A stretch of DNA of 64,000 bases, from the NCBI GenBank assembly GCA_024305745.1, contig JAHRBS010000008.1, positions 558,001 to 622,000 of the forward strand, read 5' to 3'. The notes below the pieces were generated by a model. That model was not told the DNA's origin and ran no database searches. It was given only the letters and a program-made list of their open reading frames with translations. Origin of the DNA: Polyporus tsugae. Its lineage: Eukaryota > Basidiomycota > Agaricomycetes > Polyporales > Polyporaceae. Below, one piece after another: positions 27,966 through 39,926 of the stretch; the stretch's first letter is position 1, and every line of letters begins with the position of its first letter. Made by a program: the position numbers and the translations under genes.

Positions 27966-28805
27966 AAGCGTCGTGTATTAGGGATGTTTGTGGTTGTGTG
28001 TATTTATGGTATTTTCTCTTCACGCGCACTCTCGATCTGCCGGGCTGTGGCCATGCCTACCTTTGTAACTTTGGACATCCGACCGCGCTTTGTGAACGCA
28101 GCACTATCCTTGCGAGGGTTCGTCCCCTACTTTGGGAGGTGCTCTTCGTCGATCCAGAACATATGAAGAGGCGTCGGCCAGATCAGCTCGACTTGCGATG
28201 TTTCCGAACGTCTCGCTGTCTCTATTCCAGCGAGATAGAAAGACAAAGGCTCGGAATATGACGTGATCACCCTCGAGGTGCACGATGCGGCTAACCTCGA
28301 GATCGAATGAGTGCTTCTTCTACGTGAGTCCTGAAGCTCTTCCCAAATTGTCCTTTGTGCAGTCCTTTCTTGATCGCTCTTACAATATTCGGACTCCTGC
28401 GGAACATGGTGTTGGAGGGCAGTGTCGGTTTCAAGGTGGCTAGCCCACTCGGGAGAGCCTAGAGCCTAGAGCTGCGGTGCTCGTAGGGCGAGCACTTGCA
28501 GTATGGCTATGTGGCCGTGGATGTATGCGTACTGAAAAGGTCCTCTTGATTTTTATCTTGCCAGTGGGTCGGCTTAGCTCCGCGGACTCCAGCGACCCCA
28601 CCAAGTCCGCATCTGAAACCGAGTAGAGGTGATCGTGCATAATGGGTAGTACATGCATATGGTGAGCTTTGTCCACTGGTGTTCACACATGAAGTAAGCT
28701 GATCTACGCCGAGAATTCCTTCAACAAAGTGTCGCCAACGACATGCAGTGTCACTTTGTCCCGAGCCGCGCTCAGACACCAGGGCAGGGCCCCTCCGAGC
28801 TGCCG
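27966..28805. other. Intergenic stretch, convergent 3' flanks
   Basis: Lies between the SEC23 stop and the stop of the second small Zn2Cys6 gene. No gene supported; minus frames at 28440-28908 are shadows of, or run past, the zinc-cluster exon. Confidence 0.45.
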
Positions 28806-29451
28806 CTATGCAATTGATGCCGTGGACGTCCGCGACCTCTTGCGGGGACGAATTTCGCATCTTATGTTCTTCTGAAGACACCGAGCGCAAGGGCGGGTTT
28901 CGCCGCATGTCTTGCGCGATTCGTGGCAGCTAATGCACTACAATGCAGGATTATATGTCAGTGGCCCCTTCTTCCTCATAAAGAGAAGACTTACAGCAGC
29001 CCGTACCCGCTTACGCGGATTATGTGGAGCAACGTTGGAAGGTTGGGGTAGGAGTCCGGCCGGAAACACCGGATCTCCGGCGAGCATCCCAATTAATGGC
29101 AATTCGTCCATAGACATGTACCCCCCTGTTATATAAGGGTCACCCAACGACGCGGGATTCTGGCGAGGTCCCGGGGAGGAGCTGATAAAATCTAGGTATA
29201 CGACACTGTCATGGTCAACAAGGGCGATTTGCGATACATGCCGAGCACGCACCTTTAAACAATTGGTAGCTCACTGCGACATAAGGCCCACTTCCGTACT
29301 GACCGATAACGGGACAAGGATGTTCCAGGTACTCCGAAGGGTTCTGAAGTGCGATCGACGGGCTTGTGTCCCAATGGAGGGGATAGGATAGGGGAACATA
29401 GCCCTGAGGGTACGGGTCGAAAGGCAAGGTAGTCATGCTCATGGTCTCCAT
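28806..29451 (-). CDS. Minimal Zn2Cys6 zinc-cluster protein (175 aa)
   Basis: Putative zinc-cluster DNA-binding protein. Exons 29451-29253, 29191-28995 and 28937-28806 total 528 nt. Introns are 61 nt (GTGCGT...CTAG) and 57 nt (GTAAGT...TTGTAG). The cluster opens exon 3: CISCHESRKTC then GETRPCARC, with a last Cys after LQKNIR (spacing 2-6-5-2-6), and a basic tail RPRKRSRTS follows before the stop. The basic RKRVRAA precedes the first Cys. Intron 2 sits in phase 0 between Ala and Cys, as in the genes at 2571-3274 and 35248-37053. There is no middle-homology region, so any activation function must lie in the unfamiliar N-terminal 130 residues or in a partner. ATG 29451 fits a TATA element 60 bases upstream. 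Confidence 0.74.
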
Positions 29452-29510
29452 CAGTGGTTTGAAAGGTGATGGCGAAGCAAGGTAAGACGTCCTTGACCGT
29501 ACGAGGGACG

Positions 29511-29518
29511 TTTATATA
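29511..29518 (-). promoter_or_regulatory. TATA-box candidate for the small Zn2Cys6 gene
   Basis: Reads TATATAAA on the minus strand, 60 bases upstream of the ATG at 29451. The spacing implies a very short 5' UTR. Confidence 0.5.
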
Positions 29519-30963
29519 CGCATACCCTAGGGGGATATCATTCGGGACGACTAGCGCCGGCGCCTGTGCGTGTCCGGCTGGCTTCGAAAGGTTACTCATG
29601 CGATTCTGGCGTATGAAGAGAGGGATAACTCGGGCGAGGAGAGCAGAGACGTGATCATGGCTTGAAAAGCCACAGTCTCAGAGTCGGGCTCCGGGCCTTG
29701 GTGCTCGTACCAGGCGCTGCCAGTGTCAAACTTGAACTCAGCGGTTTATCCGGATGGTCAAAGAGATATCCCCCCGCGGGGCCCAGCTTCTTCGAACCGG
29801 ATATAGTCTTGAACGTCAATTCCAAGATCTGCGCGGGTCCCTGTGGGCAGATGCACTGGCAAACACTGTTCGTTTCCACTCGCTGGATATCGATCCCCGT
29901 TACCCCGTACCATCCCACACGCCATCGTTTTTAGTATTAGCCGCTAAAGTTCGGACTGGCGGCCCGGATCCGGATTTGTACGGTCCATGGCTAAGTATCT
30001 TCGTCGACGTCCAAACAATGCAGATGAGATAAAGATGAACCGGTTCAACCTGCTACCAGTACCAGGATACACCGAAATACGGCTCACCATGTGGACGAAA
30101 TCATGAGCTTCCGAATTACGGAAACTTAAGTAAGACCCGGTTCTCCCAGTGCCTTCCTGAATGTCCCACTCCGAGACTTCTCTTTACTAGTAGGGTTCGG
30201 TGATGGATAGACGGATGCATGCTGCCCTACATATTTAACTTTACAGGCAAAGTCGGTAAGCCTAGTCCTCGGCCGAAAGGGGAAAGAATACGGGATAGCC
30301 TCACAAAACCTGGAAACCAACAGCCCCAGTCACGTACCTTCAGCTCAGCGGAAGACACTGAGAACAATGACTCGTGATTGAAATTAATATTCATGTATCG
30401 CAGGTACCAAGGGGGATTGGACGAATCTCATACGGTATACCCACCGTCCCCAACTTGAATCTGATCCCCAGACTCCGCCGTTAGTGCGGCGGTAGTCTCC
30501 GTTGCTGACCAATATACCGGATATAGATGACAGTCGATCTATACCTATATGTGCGGCGGTACCCCATGAGCCCCGAAGTAGCGTCTGAAAAGTGGGAGCG
30601 TCTTCAAGTTGTTTTTCGACGCTAACAGATATCGATAACCAGCGGTGGAAGCCGGTGCATCATAATATGGTAGGCGCGGAAACCGCAGACGTCAGCAACA
30701 TTTGGGTTCAAGGGAAGGCGAAGTCATTCCACATCCCGATGCCTGCCAGTGACGGTGGAGACAACGTAAAATGGCAGCCATCAAAGGTGCTGGCGAACCG
30801 TCCAACGAGAGAAATCTACATCTGTATACAACTGGAGTTCACTCTTAATTGAGAATCACGGCAGAGGTCGCCGAGCTCATGACAAAACAGGATGGTCATT
30901 CACACACATATTACCCATGACGCTGACAGTCAGCGCCAGGTAAGATTTGGGTAGTCAGGACGG
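29519..30963. other. Intergenic stretch, no supported gene
   Basis: A+T content rises in parts (near 30500-30560). Overlapping frames of about 90 codons on both strands at 29655-30032 could be remnants of a gene, but none shows a known motif or joins across splice sites. Confidence 0.4.
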
Positions 30964-31944
30964 TCACCACGGCACCTGTTCGCCATTGAGCCCATGAACT
31001 TCCCGCTGTCCTTGAGCGTAAGCTCGGCAACGACCTTGAGCACTCCCGAGACACCGACGGAGACAGGGACCGGTGCCCACGGCCCGCCCAATTCTACGTG
31101 CACGCACACACATGCACGAAAGCACCGTCAGCAGCAGAGCAGCGCACAGACACGATCTTCCGGCACGACGTACCCGTCTGGAGGTGCCCAGGGTGCATGA
31201 AAATGACAGTGATGTCTGGGCGCCCCTTCGCCTGCTTGACAGTCTGCGGGCGAGGTCAGTGACAGGTGTCTCGTATGATATCGTATGTGCGGTCACGGTG
31301 GACGGGGACGCACCACCATGTTGAGCCCGGCCTTGACGACGGCATAGGACAAGGGAGGTGGCCCCCAGCCGGTCCCGAAGCTGCCGACCATGCTCGAGAT
31401 GTTGATGATCGTCTCCTTGCCGCTCTTCTCAACGAGCGGGAGAAGCGCCTTGGCGACGACGGCCGGGCCGAGGAGGTTGGTCTGGAAGGACTCCTTGAAG
31501 CGGTCGGCATCGAACTCGAACGCGGTGTCGTACCTGCCGGGTTTCTAGCCGGGCGCTTCAGCCTGAGCACAGAACACGGAGGATGAGACGCAGGACTACT
31601 CACGCTGCAGGCATTGTTGATGAGACAGTCGATGCCCTTGTCGCCGACGATCTTCTCGGCTGCCTGTGCGGCACTCTTGATCGAGTCGATGTCGTTCACG
31701 TCGAGGGGGACGATGTGCAGCCGACCTCTGCGGATGCGGTGAGGGCCTGCAGCGCATCCGCTTTCGAGGGGTTGCGGCAGGCGGCGAGGACGAGGTTGCT
31801 AGGGGACTGGAGGAGCTGCTTCGTCAACTCCAGGCCGACTCCGCGGCTTGTCCTGCGACGGTGCGTGAGTGTGACGGAGAGGAAGCACGGCCGCTCAACG
31901 ACGTACCCTGTTATAAACCAGGCCATCTGTGTGCTCGAAGACAT
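30964..31944 (-). pseudogene. Short-chain dehydrogenase (SDR), frameshifted pseudogene
   Basis: Classical SDR oxidoreductase remnant. Exons are 31944-31907, 31852-31604, 31544-31314, 31243-31174 and 31093-30964, all with clean splice sites. The cofactor site WFITGTSRGVGLEL, NNA-type motif CLINNA, FQTNLLGPAVVAKALLPLVE, the active-site region ISSMVG...LSYAVVKAG and HPGHLQT are all present. Two single-base gaps break the frame. One is near 31712, between TASAE and GRLHIVPLDV, where GAGGT reads as if one G of GAGGGT were lost. The other is near 30996, between GKFMG and the family-typical C-terminus NGEQVPW. Without them the five exons would form one frame. Recent inactivation is likely; sequencing error cannot be excluded from the sequence alone. 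Confidence 0.75.
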
Positions 31945-33025
31945 ACAGAGGGAAACTTGGTTTGTGGATATGGTGAGGAGGTTGTGATCTCTAAGAGCGG
32001 TCAGTGGCTCAAGAATATATAGTGTCTGCGTGGGAGTGAGCATAATGCCGAAATATTCTATGTAGCAACGTCGCGGCATGTCGATGCTCAGGTATGGCTC
32101 TGTGCGAAGCTGGCCTTGCCTGGTCATGAGTCAGCACTTGGTAGTATCGCCAAGTTCATAGCAAACAGAAACGCTGCTGCTTCATGTCTTGTCACTACTT
32201 CCTCGAAGTCGATTAGTGACTGTGATACTGATAGGGTATATCATCTCACGTTCAATGGCTGACAGTAAAACCTGGGGCCAGGGGGGATGTCGCCGTCGGG
32301 ACGCTCAAGATTAGAATGTTCAGTGGTTCTCCCTCTCGCACGATCGAGAGTTCGCGTGGGCAACGAGCGGCATCAACAGTGTCGGACTGCCACACTGCGA
32401 CCGGTATTTGACCAATCCCGCTGAGGGAAAAGTCGAGTGAGAATGTTTTGGTAGATGCGGTCGTGTTCGAGTCCGTAGGTCAGAGCAGGTGAAGTCAGCT
32501 CTAGAGAAGGTGCTCACGGGGAGTAGGCTACTCAGGACTCTGAATTGTGCCGGCGGCGTAGGCCATTTCTTGGGCGTCGATCGACGTAATTTTGAGCATA
32601 ATTCTAGGGGTGGTCAGGGATGGCTATGCACCTTACGTTGCAGACCCGCGCCTTGGGATGCTGTCTTCGAACTGACTACGACGTCAATCCGCAGTGAGCG
32701 CCGCGCAACTTGGGTTACGGATCGATGTACGTGAGCATGCGCACTTGCTTGTAGACTTCTTCCAGACAACCTTGTGGCACTACGGGTCAGGTCACGTCTT
32801 GCGGTGCCTGGTCACAACATGATTGTAGGTCCGTCGAATGTCTAGACAGGTGGAAGGGAGGTGTATATTAAGCACGGAGGTCGTAGATACTGCGCGACAT
32901 TATAAAGGCAACTTTTGTGGGAACGTCATGTGGAAAGCAAGACGGACCGGTCTACTACACGGTAAAGGTCATGCGTCGATAAGCACTGAAAAGAAGTCAC
33001 CGAGACTCGAGAGAGGCGTAAGGGC
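31945..33025. other. Intergenic stretch, no supported gene
   Basis: Upstream side of the SDR remnant and 3' flank of the p32 gene. A plus frame of 81 codons (32489-32734) has no recognisable motif. Nothing else seen. Confidence 0.4.
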
Positions 33026-34241
33026 TTATGCCTCGACGAAGTCCTTGACATGGTTCAGCCAACCGACGTACTCCTGCAAACAAAGAAGCAAATTAGTCAA
33101 GATCCGACCAAATGAACGGACGGAACGGAAAGACCGACCTTCTGCTCCTTGTACTCGGAGTACCCTGGAACGAAGTAGGCAAGCGTCTGGTTGATGCCGC
33201 GCTCCTGCAAGAACTTGTCGAACTCATCCTGGAGCGAGACGTCGAGCGTGTCGAACTGTACCATGTTCATCATACATCAGCAGATGCACAACTATGACGT
33301 CATGGCTGCCTCCTCACCTGAGGGCCGAGGTAGAACCCCCTGCGCTTCCAGTCCGCATCCGCGGTAAGCTCAGTGCCGACCTTGGCGTCGCTGTAGTACG
33401 AGATGTTGTCGATGACGAACGTGCCCTCCTGGCACATTGCGTCGATCGTCAGAGCGCCAGGTGTAGATGCCTATGACAGCGGAGTGCGGCAGTGAGGACG
33501 CGATACATAAGAAGAGGGGCGCATATACGCACCTTGGTGAACGAGAAAGAACAGCGGATGGGGTACGAGTTGGCGGACTCCTCCCCCTCCTCACCGCTCT
33601 CCTCGACACCCTCCGCACCCTCCTCCTCAAACTCAGCCTGTTGCTCCGACTGAATGTCGGCAATGGAGAAGATCAAGCGAATGCTACGAAAACCCCATCT
33701 CAGCTCAGCCTCGCTCATCAGAAAATACATGCTTGCAAACGCACTCTTCGTTGCCAAACTTGCGGGTGAGTGTGACCTCGTCCAATCCAGGGCTATCCAC
33801 GATCTGTGCAAAAACATGCGTCGCGTCACTCCCTCGCTCTTCCGCAAGTTGCAAAAAAATACCAATTGTAGAGACTCGACTTACCGTCCACGTACCCTGC
33901 GCCTTGAACGCCTTCAAGAAGTCGGGCTCGGCCTCAGGCGCAGACTCGGTCTCGTACTTGAGCTCCTCTACGAGCCTCTGCGTCAGTGCGACGTCCGCTG
34001 CAACACACGTCACGTCAGTACTCGTACACACTACTGAAGGCTGAAAAGGAACTAGGAAAGGGGACTAGTACTCACAAGCACCCTCACCGAATCTCCTCGC
34101 AGAGACGGAGAACGCTCGTGACGCAACAGGCGCAATGCGCGCCGCAAGCGTAGCACGGGCAGCGGAGCGTGCCGCAGTACGACCGGCAAACGAGCGAGAG
34201 GACGAGGCGGTGAGCTGGCGAAGAGCACGGAGAGCAGACAT
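33026..34241 (-). CDS. MAM33: Mitochondrial glycoprotein p32/Mam33 family
   Basis: Acidic mitochondrial matrix protein, doughnut-shaped trimer, linked to mitoribosome and respiratory function (family knowledge). Seven exons (34241-34076, 33997-33885, 33803-33745, 33683-33533, 33470-33318, 33255-33139, 33073-33026) give 268 aa. The N-terminus MSALRALRQLTASSSRSFAG is a clear Arg/Ser/Ala-rich presequence, with likely cleavage near FSVSARRF. The mature part opens with ALTQRLVEELKYE and contains VTLTRKFGNE, IRLIFSIADIQ and an acidic EE-rich loop. The C-terminal helices LDVSLQDEFDKFLQERGIN and YVGWLNHVKDFVEA end the protein, as in Mam33. Length and order are normal. Confidence 0.93.
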
Positions 34242-35247
34242 AGTGGACGGAGGCAAGAGAGGGAGAGAGGTGAGTAAACGTTGGCAAGGGTGTGTGAGCT
34301 GGAGCTGGAAAAGGAGCCAGCGGCGCGTCTCGCCAAATGTACACGCGCGGTGTCCCGGGTCTTTGTTTGGCAGCAGCTTCGGAAAATAACAACCGCTTCC
34401 CAAATTCGCCATACCTAATTGGCGCTCATTCCGGGAAGCCAGACCAGTTTGCGAGGCACAGAAGCTCCGTGTATTGCTATCTGCAGCCACAATTAAACCA
34501 AACATACAGGAATAGAGCAAGCATATGTAGACCCAGAGACCCAGCAGGGCACATGTGAAGAGATCTGCCCTAGTGGAGCAACTTCAAGGCAGACAGATCC
34601 CGGCTACTAGGTGGTCTGGAAATAAGTACCTATTGTACACATAGACACAGGTCACTGGTTCAAACCACGAGCAAACATAGGTAAAGCAGCAATCACCGAG
34701 ACGTCACAGGACCGATATACAGACAGACACAACAAATAGAAGTTAGGGGCATGAGGGCACGGGGGAGGACCTCATATCTATACACCTCCGCGAGATAATC
34801 GTACAAAGACACATATACAAAACCCCTCTGCAGCTGTCTGGCCAGCAACAGTATCCGACAGTAGCCCCCTATGTCACTATGTCGCTCGACTGGGGCTGCC
34901 TCACCAGTGCCCGCGCGCACGATGCATCTGCATCAGCGGGTGGGAAATCGACGAGGAAGCGACGGGACACGAGTGACAACGGGGACGGACAGCCAAATGA
35001 TACTGTTGGTGCCCAAAGAGCGTGAAGACAGGTTCAGCGCTGTGCAGACGCAGAGAGCTGAAGACTGGGACTGCAGAACACCAGAAACACGATATCAAAG
35101 ACGGAGCGGGACAGAAGCGGTAATGGTAGTAGCATATCCAAAACGACGAGAGCGGGCAAACAGGAGCAGGGACGGGAGGAGAGGGGCTTTTCGAGAGCGT
35201 GCGAGCAGGAGAAGGAGGAGACTTCGGTAGACAACCGCCGACCACCG
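34242..35247. other. Intergenic stretch, no supported gene
   Basis: Promoter of the p32 gene and 3' flank of the Pro-rich zinc-cluster gene. A TGGTTCAAACCA near-palindrome (about 34669) looks like a tRNA T-loop at first sight but lacks paired arms. No gene seen. Confidence 0.45.
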
Positions 35248-37053
35248 TTACATCGTGGCCATGAGCGGTCTAGGCTCCGGGCCGCCGAACGTAGCGACAG
35301 GGCCGGGACCTGTGGAGGGCTCGACGTGACCCGCGTACGGCGGAGGAGGTTGCTGGGGAGGCGGGTGCTCCTTCGCAATCTCCGCGTTGCCGTTCGGATG
35401 TTGTTGCTGCACGTCGCCCTGAGACGCGTCTTTCGCCTTCTTGGAGGCACGCCCGCCCTCGTCGCCATTCTTGGCCTTGGTGCGCTTCTTGCCCTTGCCA
35501 GGGTCCGCAGAAGCCGAAGCGCCGTTGGCAGATGGTGCTGAGACGGAGTCGGGCTTCGCCGTCCCGTTCGGAGAGGCGGCAACCGGCGCGGGGATGAGAG
35601 GTGGGTAGGGCATCGGCGGGGCACCGGGATAGCCGTAGGGGTGGGGATAGATAGCGGGGTAGGGTGGATAGAAGGGATGCGCCATTGCGGGGGTTGCACC
35701 ATTAGCGCCCTCAGCGTGTTGTTGGCCGTCGGGAGGAGCGGGAACGTAGCCCATCGGAGGATAAACGTAAGGAAAAGGATAACCCTCCGTAGGGATAGGG
35801 TAGCCAGGAGGAGGGGGAGGGACTGCAGCTGGCGGCTCGCTGGTCGTTTCGGCACCCTCTGAATTGTCTATTCAATGAGCATCAGAATGTTATAAGATTC
35901 AATCGATTGTAGGACTGGACTGACCCGCACCTCCATCCCCGCTCCCAGCACGGTTCTTGCGCTTGTAAGGACCACGCTTGATGCCCTTCTTGCGCTCCTT
36001 CCGAACACCGTCAATGCAAGTCTCAGCGAGGCCGTACTTGACGCAACGCTCGCATGGCCGCGCCTCGTCGCAGCGCTTGCACGCGCTCGCGCAGTTCGTG
36101 CACTATTCAGCGAGATAGGATGAGAACCAGAACCATGCACGGCGTACGAAATAAGAAAAGAAAATCGGTCACGCGCCGGAGGGAGAAGAGCAGCACGACG
36201 GAGTCGCGAACACTGCAGGCGTTCTTAATACAGCCGAAAGCGCCACGCCTGCAACCCCGCTGACCCAAATCGACTCGTGTCCCTGTGTTCCAGCCGCTAT
36301 ATCTCGCGAACGCCCCGCAGGACGTAAGACGTAACATGACATGACGACATGGCGTCCTCCTTGGCTCGGCCTCCCGAAAGGTCCGTGACCCAAACCCTTG
36401 GGCAGAAGGCCAAGCTAGACCCACTGCTCGTGTTTCACTTCTGGGTGGGAGAGCAGCGGCGATCACTCTTCGCCCGAAAAGTACCGCGGAGGACACCAGC
36501 CCGACCGGTGGTTTGTGCTGGCATGGGGCAAGGCGAGAAACACCGGCGCACACGCATGGGACGGTGGCGCTGCACATGTTGGACGGGGGAACATGACAAG
36601 GCAAGAATTACTCACCGCCATCTTGACCTGCTTTCTCTTTGGCTTAGGGGGCGGCTGCGGGGCGGGCATCCCTGGCGGGAAGGGGTAACCTTGAGGCGCG
36701 GGAGATCCCAACGTTAGGTTGCCATAGTCGACAAAGGGAAGGACAGCCAGACATGGAGACACACCTGGCGCGGGAGGAGGGACGGTGTATGCATACACCA
36801 TGCCCGGGGGAGGCGGCGGCATCGCCATGAAGAACGGTGCGACGGGTTGCGGGGACGCACCATTGGGATTGTTGGGGTCGTGGTGCGACGGGTCGGGAAC
36901 GGGGTAGGCGTACAACGGCGGGTACGGGCCTGGGGGTGGATAGTGTCCGCCATAGGGTGCTGGGGCATAGTGGGCGACGGTAGGAGGTGGCTGAGATGCC
37001 TCCTGAGGGCTCGACGAGGCAGACGACGATGCTTTCGACTGATCCGCAGACAT
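35248..37053 (-). CDS. Pro/Ala-rich Zn2Cys6 transcription factor
   Basis: Putative DNA-binding regulator. Exons 37053-36765, 36689-36616, 36102-35925 and 35867-35248 total 1161 nt (386 aa). The N-terminus is Ser/Pro/Tyr-rich, then PKRKQVKMA. Exon 3 opens with the zinc cluster CTNCASACKRC-DEARPCERC (spacing 2-6-5-2-8), then the basic GVRKERKKGIKRGPYKRK, a combination strongly conserved in a basidiomycete family (from memory). The C-terminal half is Pro-rich, with a basic GKGKKRTKAK patch that may be a nuclear localisation signal. There is no middle-homology region. Intron 2 (36615-36103, 513 nt) sits in phase 0 between Ala and the first Cys. Intron 1 (36764-36690, 75 nt) is a multiple of three and stop-free, with a CTAAC branch, so retention would add 25 residues. 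Confidence 0.86.
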
Positions 37054-39327
37054 GTTCTCGCTAAGTTATAGATCCTGTAGTCAAGGAGCACACGAGTGAA
37101 CTCGGACGGCGGCCGTGGGTAGGCGGTTGCTGTGTGACCCGACACGGGGCATAGTGGTTAGTCATAGCTGCACGCAGTCCGACGAGCAGGTCGTCGAGGG
37201 CGAAGGCGGGGAGCGAGGTCAGGTAGGACGCTCCAGGCAGCGGTGGATGCTTGAGGCGGAGCAGCCGGGGACGAGGGCAGAGCACACTCCGACTCAAATC
37301 GTCGTTTCCGAATCGTCGCCGCCAGAACTGCCCGACGGCCGCTCCTCCCGCCGCCGTGCCCTCGCCAAGTTCGTACTCCGCCCCAGCGAGCCACCTGCCT
37401 CCGTCCTCTCCATGCCTGCTGCCGCCTACACCAAGACCGAAGGACGACTCACCGATTATTGCGCTAGGGTGCGCGACGGGCGGGAGGGCTGATGCTAGGG
37501 GAGTTCGAAGGAGTTCACGTGGGAAGTCGCAAGCCCAAGTGGGCTACTACTGCGGGCGCTTACGCAATAGCGACTGGTCGTCTGGCGCCGCCGCCAGTCA
37601 AGCCATCTGCGTCGAGGTGGACGTCCAAGTCCGAGCTGGTGGCGACGGGAAAGGAAGCGCAGGGTTTGTCGTTCCTTCGGTGTGTGGGTATGCGTGCTGA
37701 CAACCAACTAGGACCAGGAGCAAGTTCAAGCTTGGTCGGAGACTAGATGTACCGTCCCTGTGCCTTTCAGGAGCGGCGAACTTACAACCCGCAAGACCCG
37801 CCGCCTCTGTAACCCCGGTGCGTCCTCTTCCAGGGTCCTCATTCTCCGCTTTAACTCGTGTTCGACCCAGCCGGGAGCTCCGACCCCACGCCATGGCAAG
37901 ATAGATCTTCAGGAATCCCCGAGACGCCTAATGCTCTCTTCGGCGCGACGATAGTCGCGGCTCCTGTAGCCCTTACGCCGAGGTGCTATTCCCATGCGCC
38001 AGGCCCCGGGTGGACTCAGTCTTGCACTAAGGAAGGGGGGCATCCCTGTCTGTCGAAGCCTCGATCTTGGCTGATTGGCGGAGGAGATCTCCATCCTCTC
38101 CCTATATGCAACCTCGCCGTGTTCGCCCACTCGTCCAACGCAATCTCTTTGGGTGCTCATCTTGAAGGTTCTGAGCGTTCATGAGAAGTAGTTCGTCCGC
38201 TATTCCAACGCGCTTCGCTCGTTCCTCCGCTCCTGCGCGGGGAATTACATAACGGTGCAGTTTATCCACGCTGAATTCGAGGCCATGCGCCACTCATCTG
38301 GCCTCGTAGCTTTCAGCTCACCCACGCCCATGACACGAGACGCCCTCCGCGCTTCAGCAACGCACCTCCACCCTCTCTCTTACCGCTTTCAGCGACCAAG
38401 CTCTTCATTCGGCATCCTGGGTCTCTCGAAACACCGCCCGTCCGCTGCCTTGGACCCGCTTCTGCCGTCGGTACCTGGTGGACCGCGGATTAGCGGTATT
38501 TCGCGGTTCCCAGCTCTCACATCTCTCTTCCAAACCCTCGGTTTCACCTCAGGAGTCTGTTCCCGGTCCACGTTCACGTTCCAGGACCAAGACTACGGTA
38601 ACCCCTCCGAGTCGGTGCCTGGCTCTAGTATATATGTTGCACTCAAAGGTGCGCTCTAGCCATGCTTCGTCCGACTTGCGCCCGGCACCGAATACCGCGT
38701 ATGAATTACACTCCATCCCCTGCTCATGGACAGTCCTGCTTACACCAATATGTCTCTGCCGGACGGGTTTCTTGCTGTTCATACTGCCGCTTTCTGGTCT
38801 GGACGCAGTGTCGTGCCTAGCGCTACCCGCCTCCTGGTCCCTGTGTCGGTCGCTACTTCCTTCAATAGCGCTATCACCGTTGTCGCGCACACGCCAGTCA
38901 CAGATGGACGCCGTACCTCCACGTCCTGCCCTCTCTTCCGTCGTTTCCGACTCTATGGCCAGGGCTCCGACTCACGGTGTGTCGTGCGGGCGTTAGGTGG
39001 CCTCGCGTCGTTCCACGCCCACAGGTTCCGCTCCCCATCTGTCCTCTCCTATTCACGCCACCATGTTTGTACCTGCGTCTATACCTTGAATCACTGATAC
39101 GTTATTCAACATGTCCCATACCCTACGTGTCCGTTGGCATGTCCGTCATCGCACCACATCATTCCGACACATCGCTCGGAAGATACATGCCGACCATACC
39201 CTACTCCATCCCAAGCACTTACGCTTGCTGGGCCCACATCCCCTCGCGTCTGAGTAGGTTTTCCCCCATCGTTCTCCTACCGGCCCTAACATCTCCTTCT
39301 CCCTTGGCGTTCTAGGCTGCAAGCTGC

Positions 39328-39592
39328 ACCCTCGTCCACCCTGAGACTCGAGTCTCCTATGTGCAGTCCCCTGTACAAGCTTCTACCTCCACAAATGTCG
39401 AGTCGGAACATTGAACTAGGGACTTTGCCACTGCTGTCGACTTCGCCGCCTCCCTTCTCGGCACCATTTTCTTTCGCCTCTATGGGCGATGTACGCAGGA
39501 TGTGAAGGCATCTGAGATCCTGGACGCACTTGAAGGGTGCCGTGGTTAGACGTCGTACGTTCCCTGAACTTCTCATATCTCAATTATTTCAG
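39328..39592 (+). repeat. Diverged tandem repeat, unit A
   Basis: Shares with unit B (39673-39926) the ordered blocks ACCCTCGTCCAC, GAGACTCGAGTC, CCCCTGTACA, AAATGTCGAGT, GGACTT/GGGCTT-CCAC, TTCGGCACC-like, ACGCAGGATGTG, AGACGTCGTACGTTCCC and a terminal TTTCAG. Period is about 345 bases and identity is clearly below 90 percent by eye. Confidence 0.65.
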
Positions 39593-39672
39593 ATCCTTGG
39601 CTGGTTCCCCATCCGCCCTCCCTTATTCATGCCATCCTTGTCTGTGAACATGCACACGGACGACAACGTTGC

Positions 39673-39926
39673 TACCCTCGTCCACTGTGAGACTCGAGTC
39701 CCCTACGTGCAGCCCCTGTACACTCCTATCCCCAAATGTCGAGTTGGAACGTTGAACATGGGCTTTTCCACCACCCTTGACTTTGCTGTCTCCCTCTTCG
39801 GCACCCTTCCCTTCCCCGGTATAGATGATGGACGCAGGATGTGGATGCATCTCCTCGATGCGCTCCAAGCATGTCCTGGTCAGACGTCGTACGTTCCCGG
39901 CATTTCTCTTATCTCCACTCTTTCAG
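39673..39926 (+). repeat. Diverged tandem repeat, unit B
   Basis: Second copy of the block series of unit A, starting ACCCTCGTCCACTG and ending CACTCTTTCAG. Small indels separate the copies and put them in different reading frames, which argues against a conserved coding repeat. Confidence 0.65.

Noticed and set aside
34660..34690. tRNA T-loop look-alike (GGTTCAAACC)
   Set aside because: Flanking bases do not form the T stem and no acceptor, D or anticodon arms are present. I found no convincing tRNA in the window.
37115..37700. Open frames upstream of the Pro-rich zinc-cluster gene
   Set aside because: Two overlapping plus frames, neither with a domain or a plausible splice pattern; probably promoter DNA.
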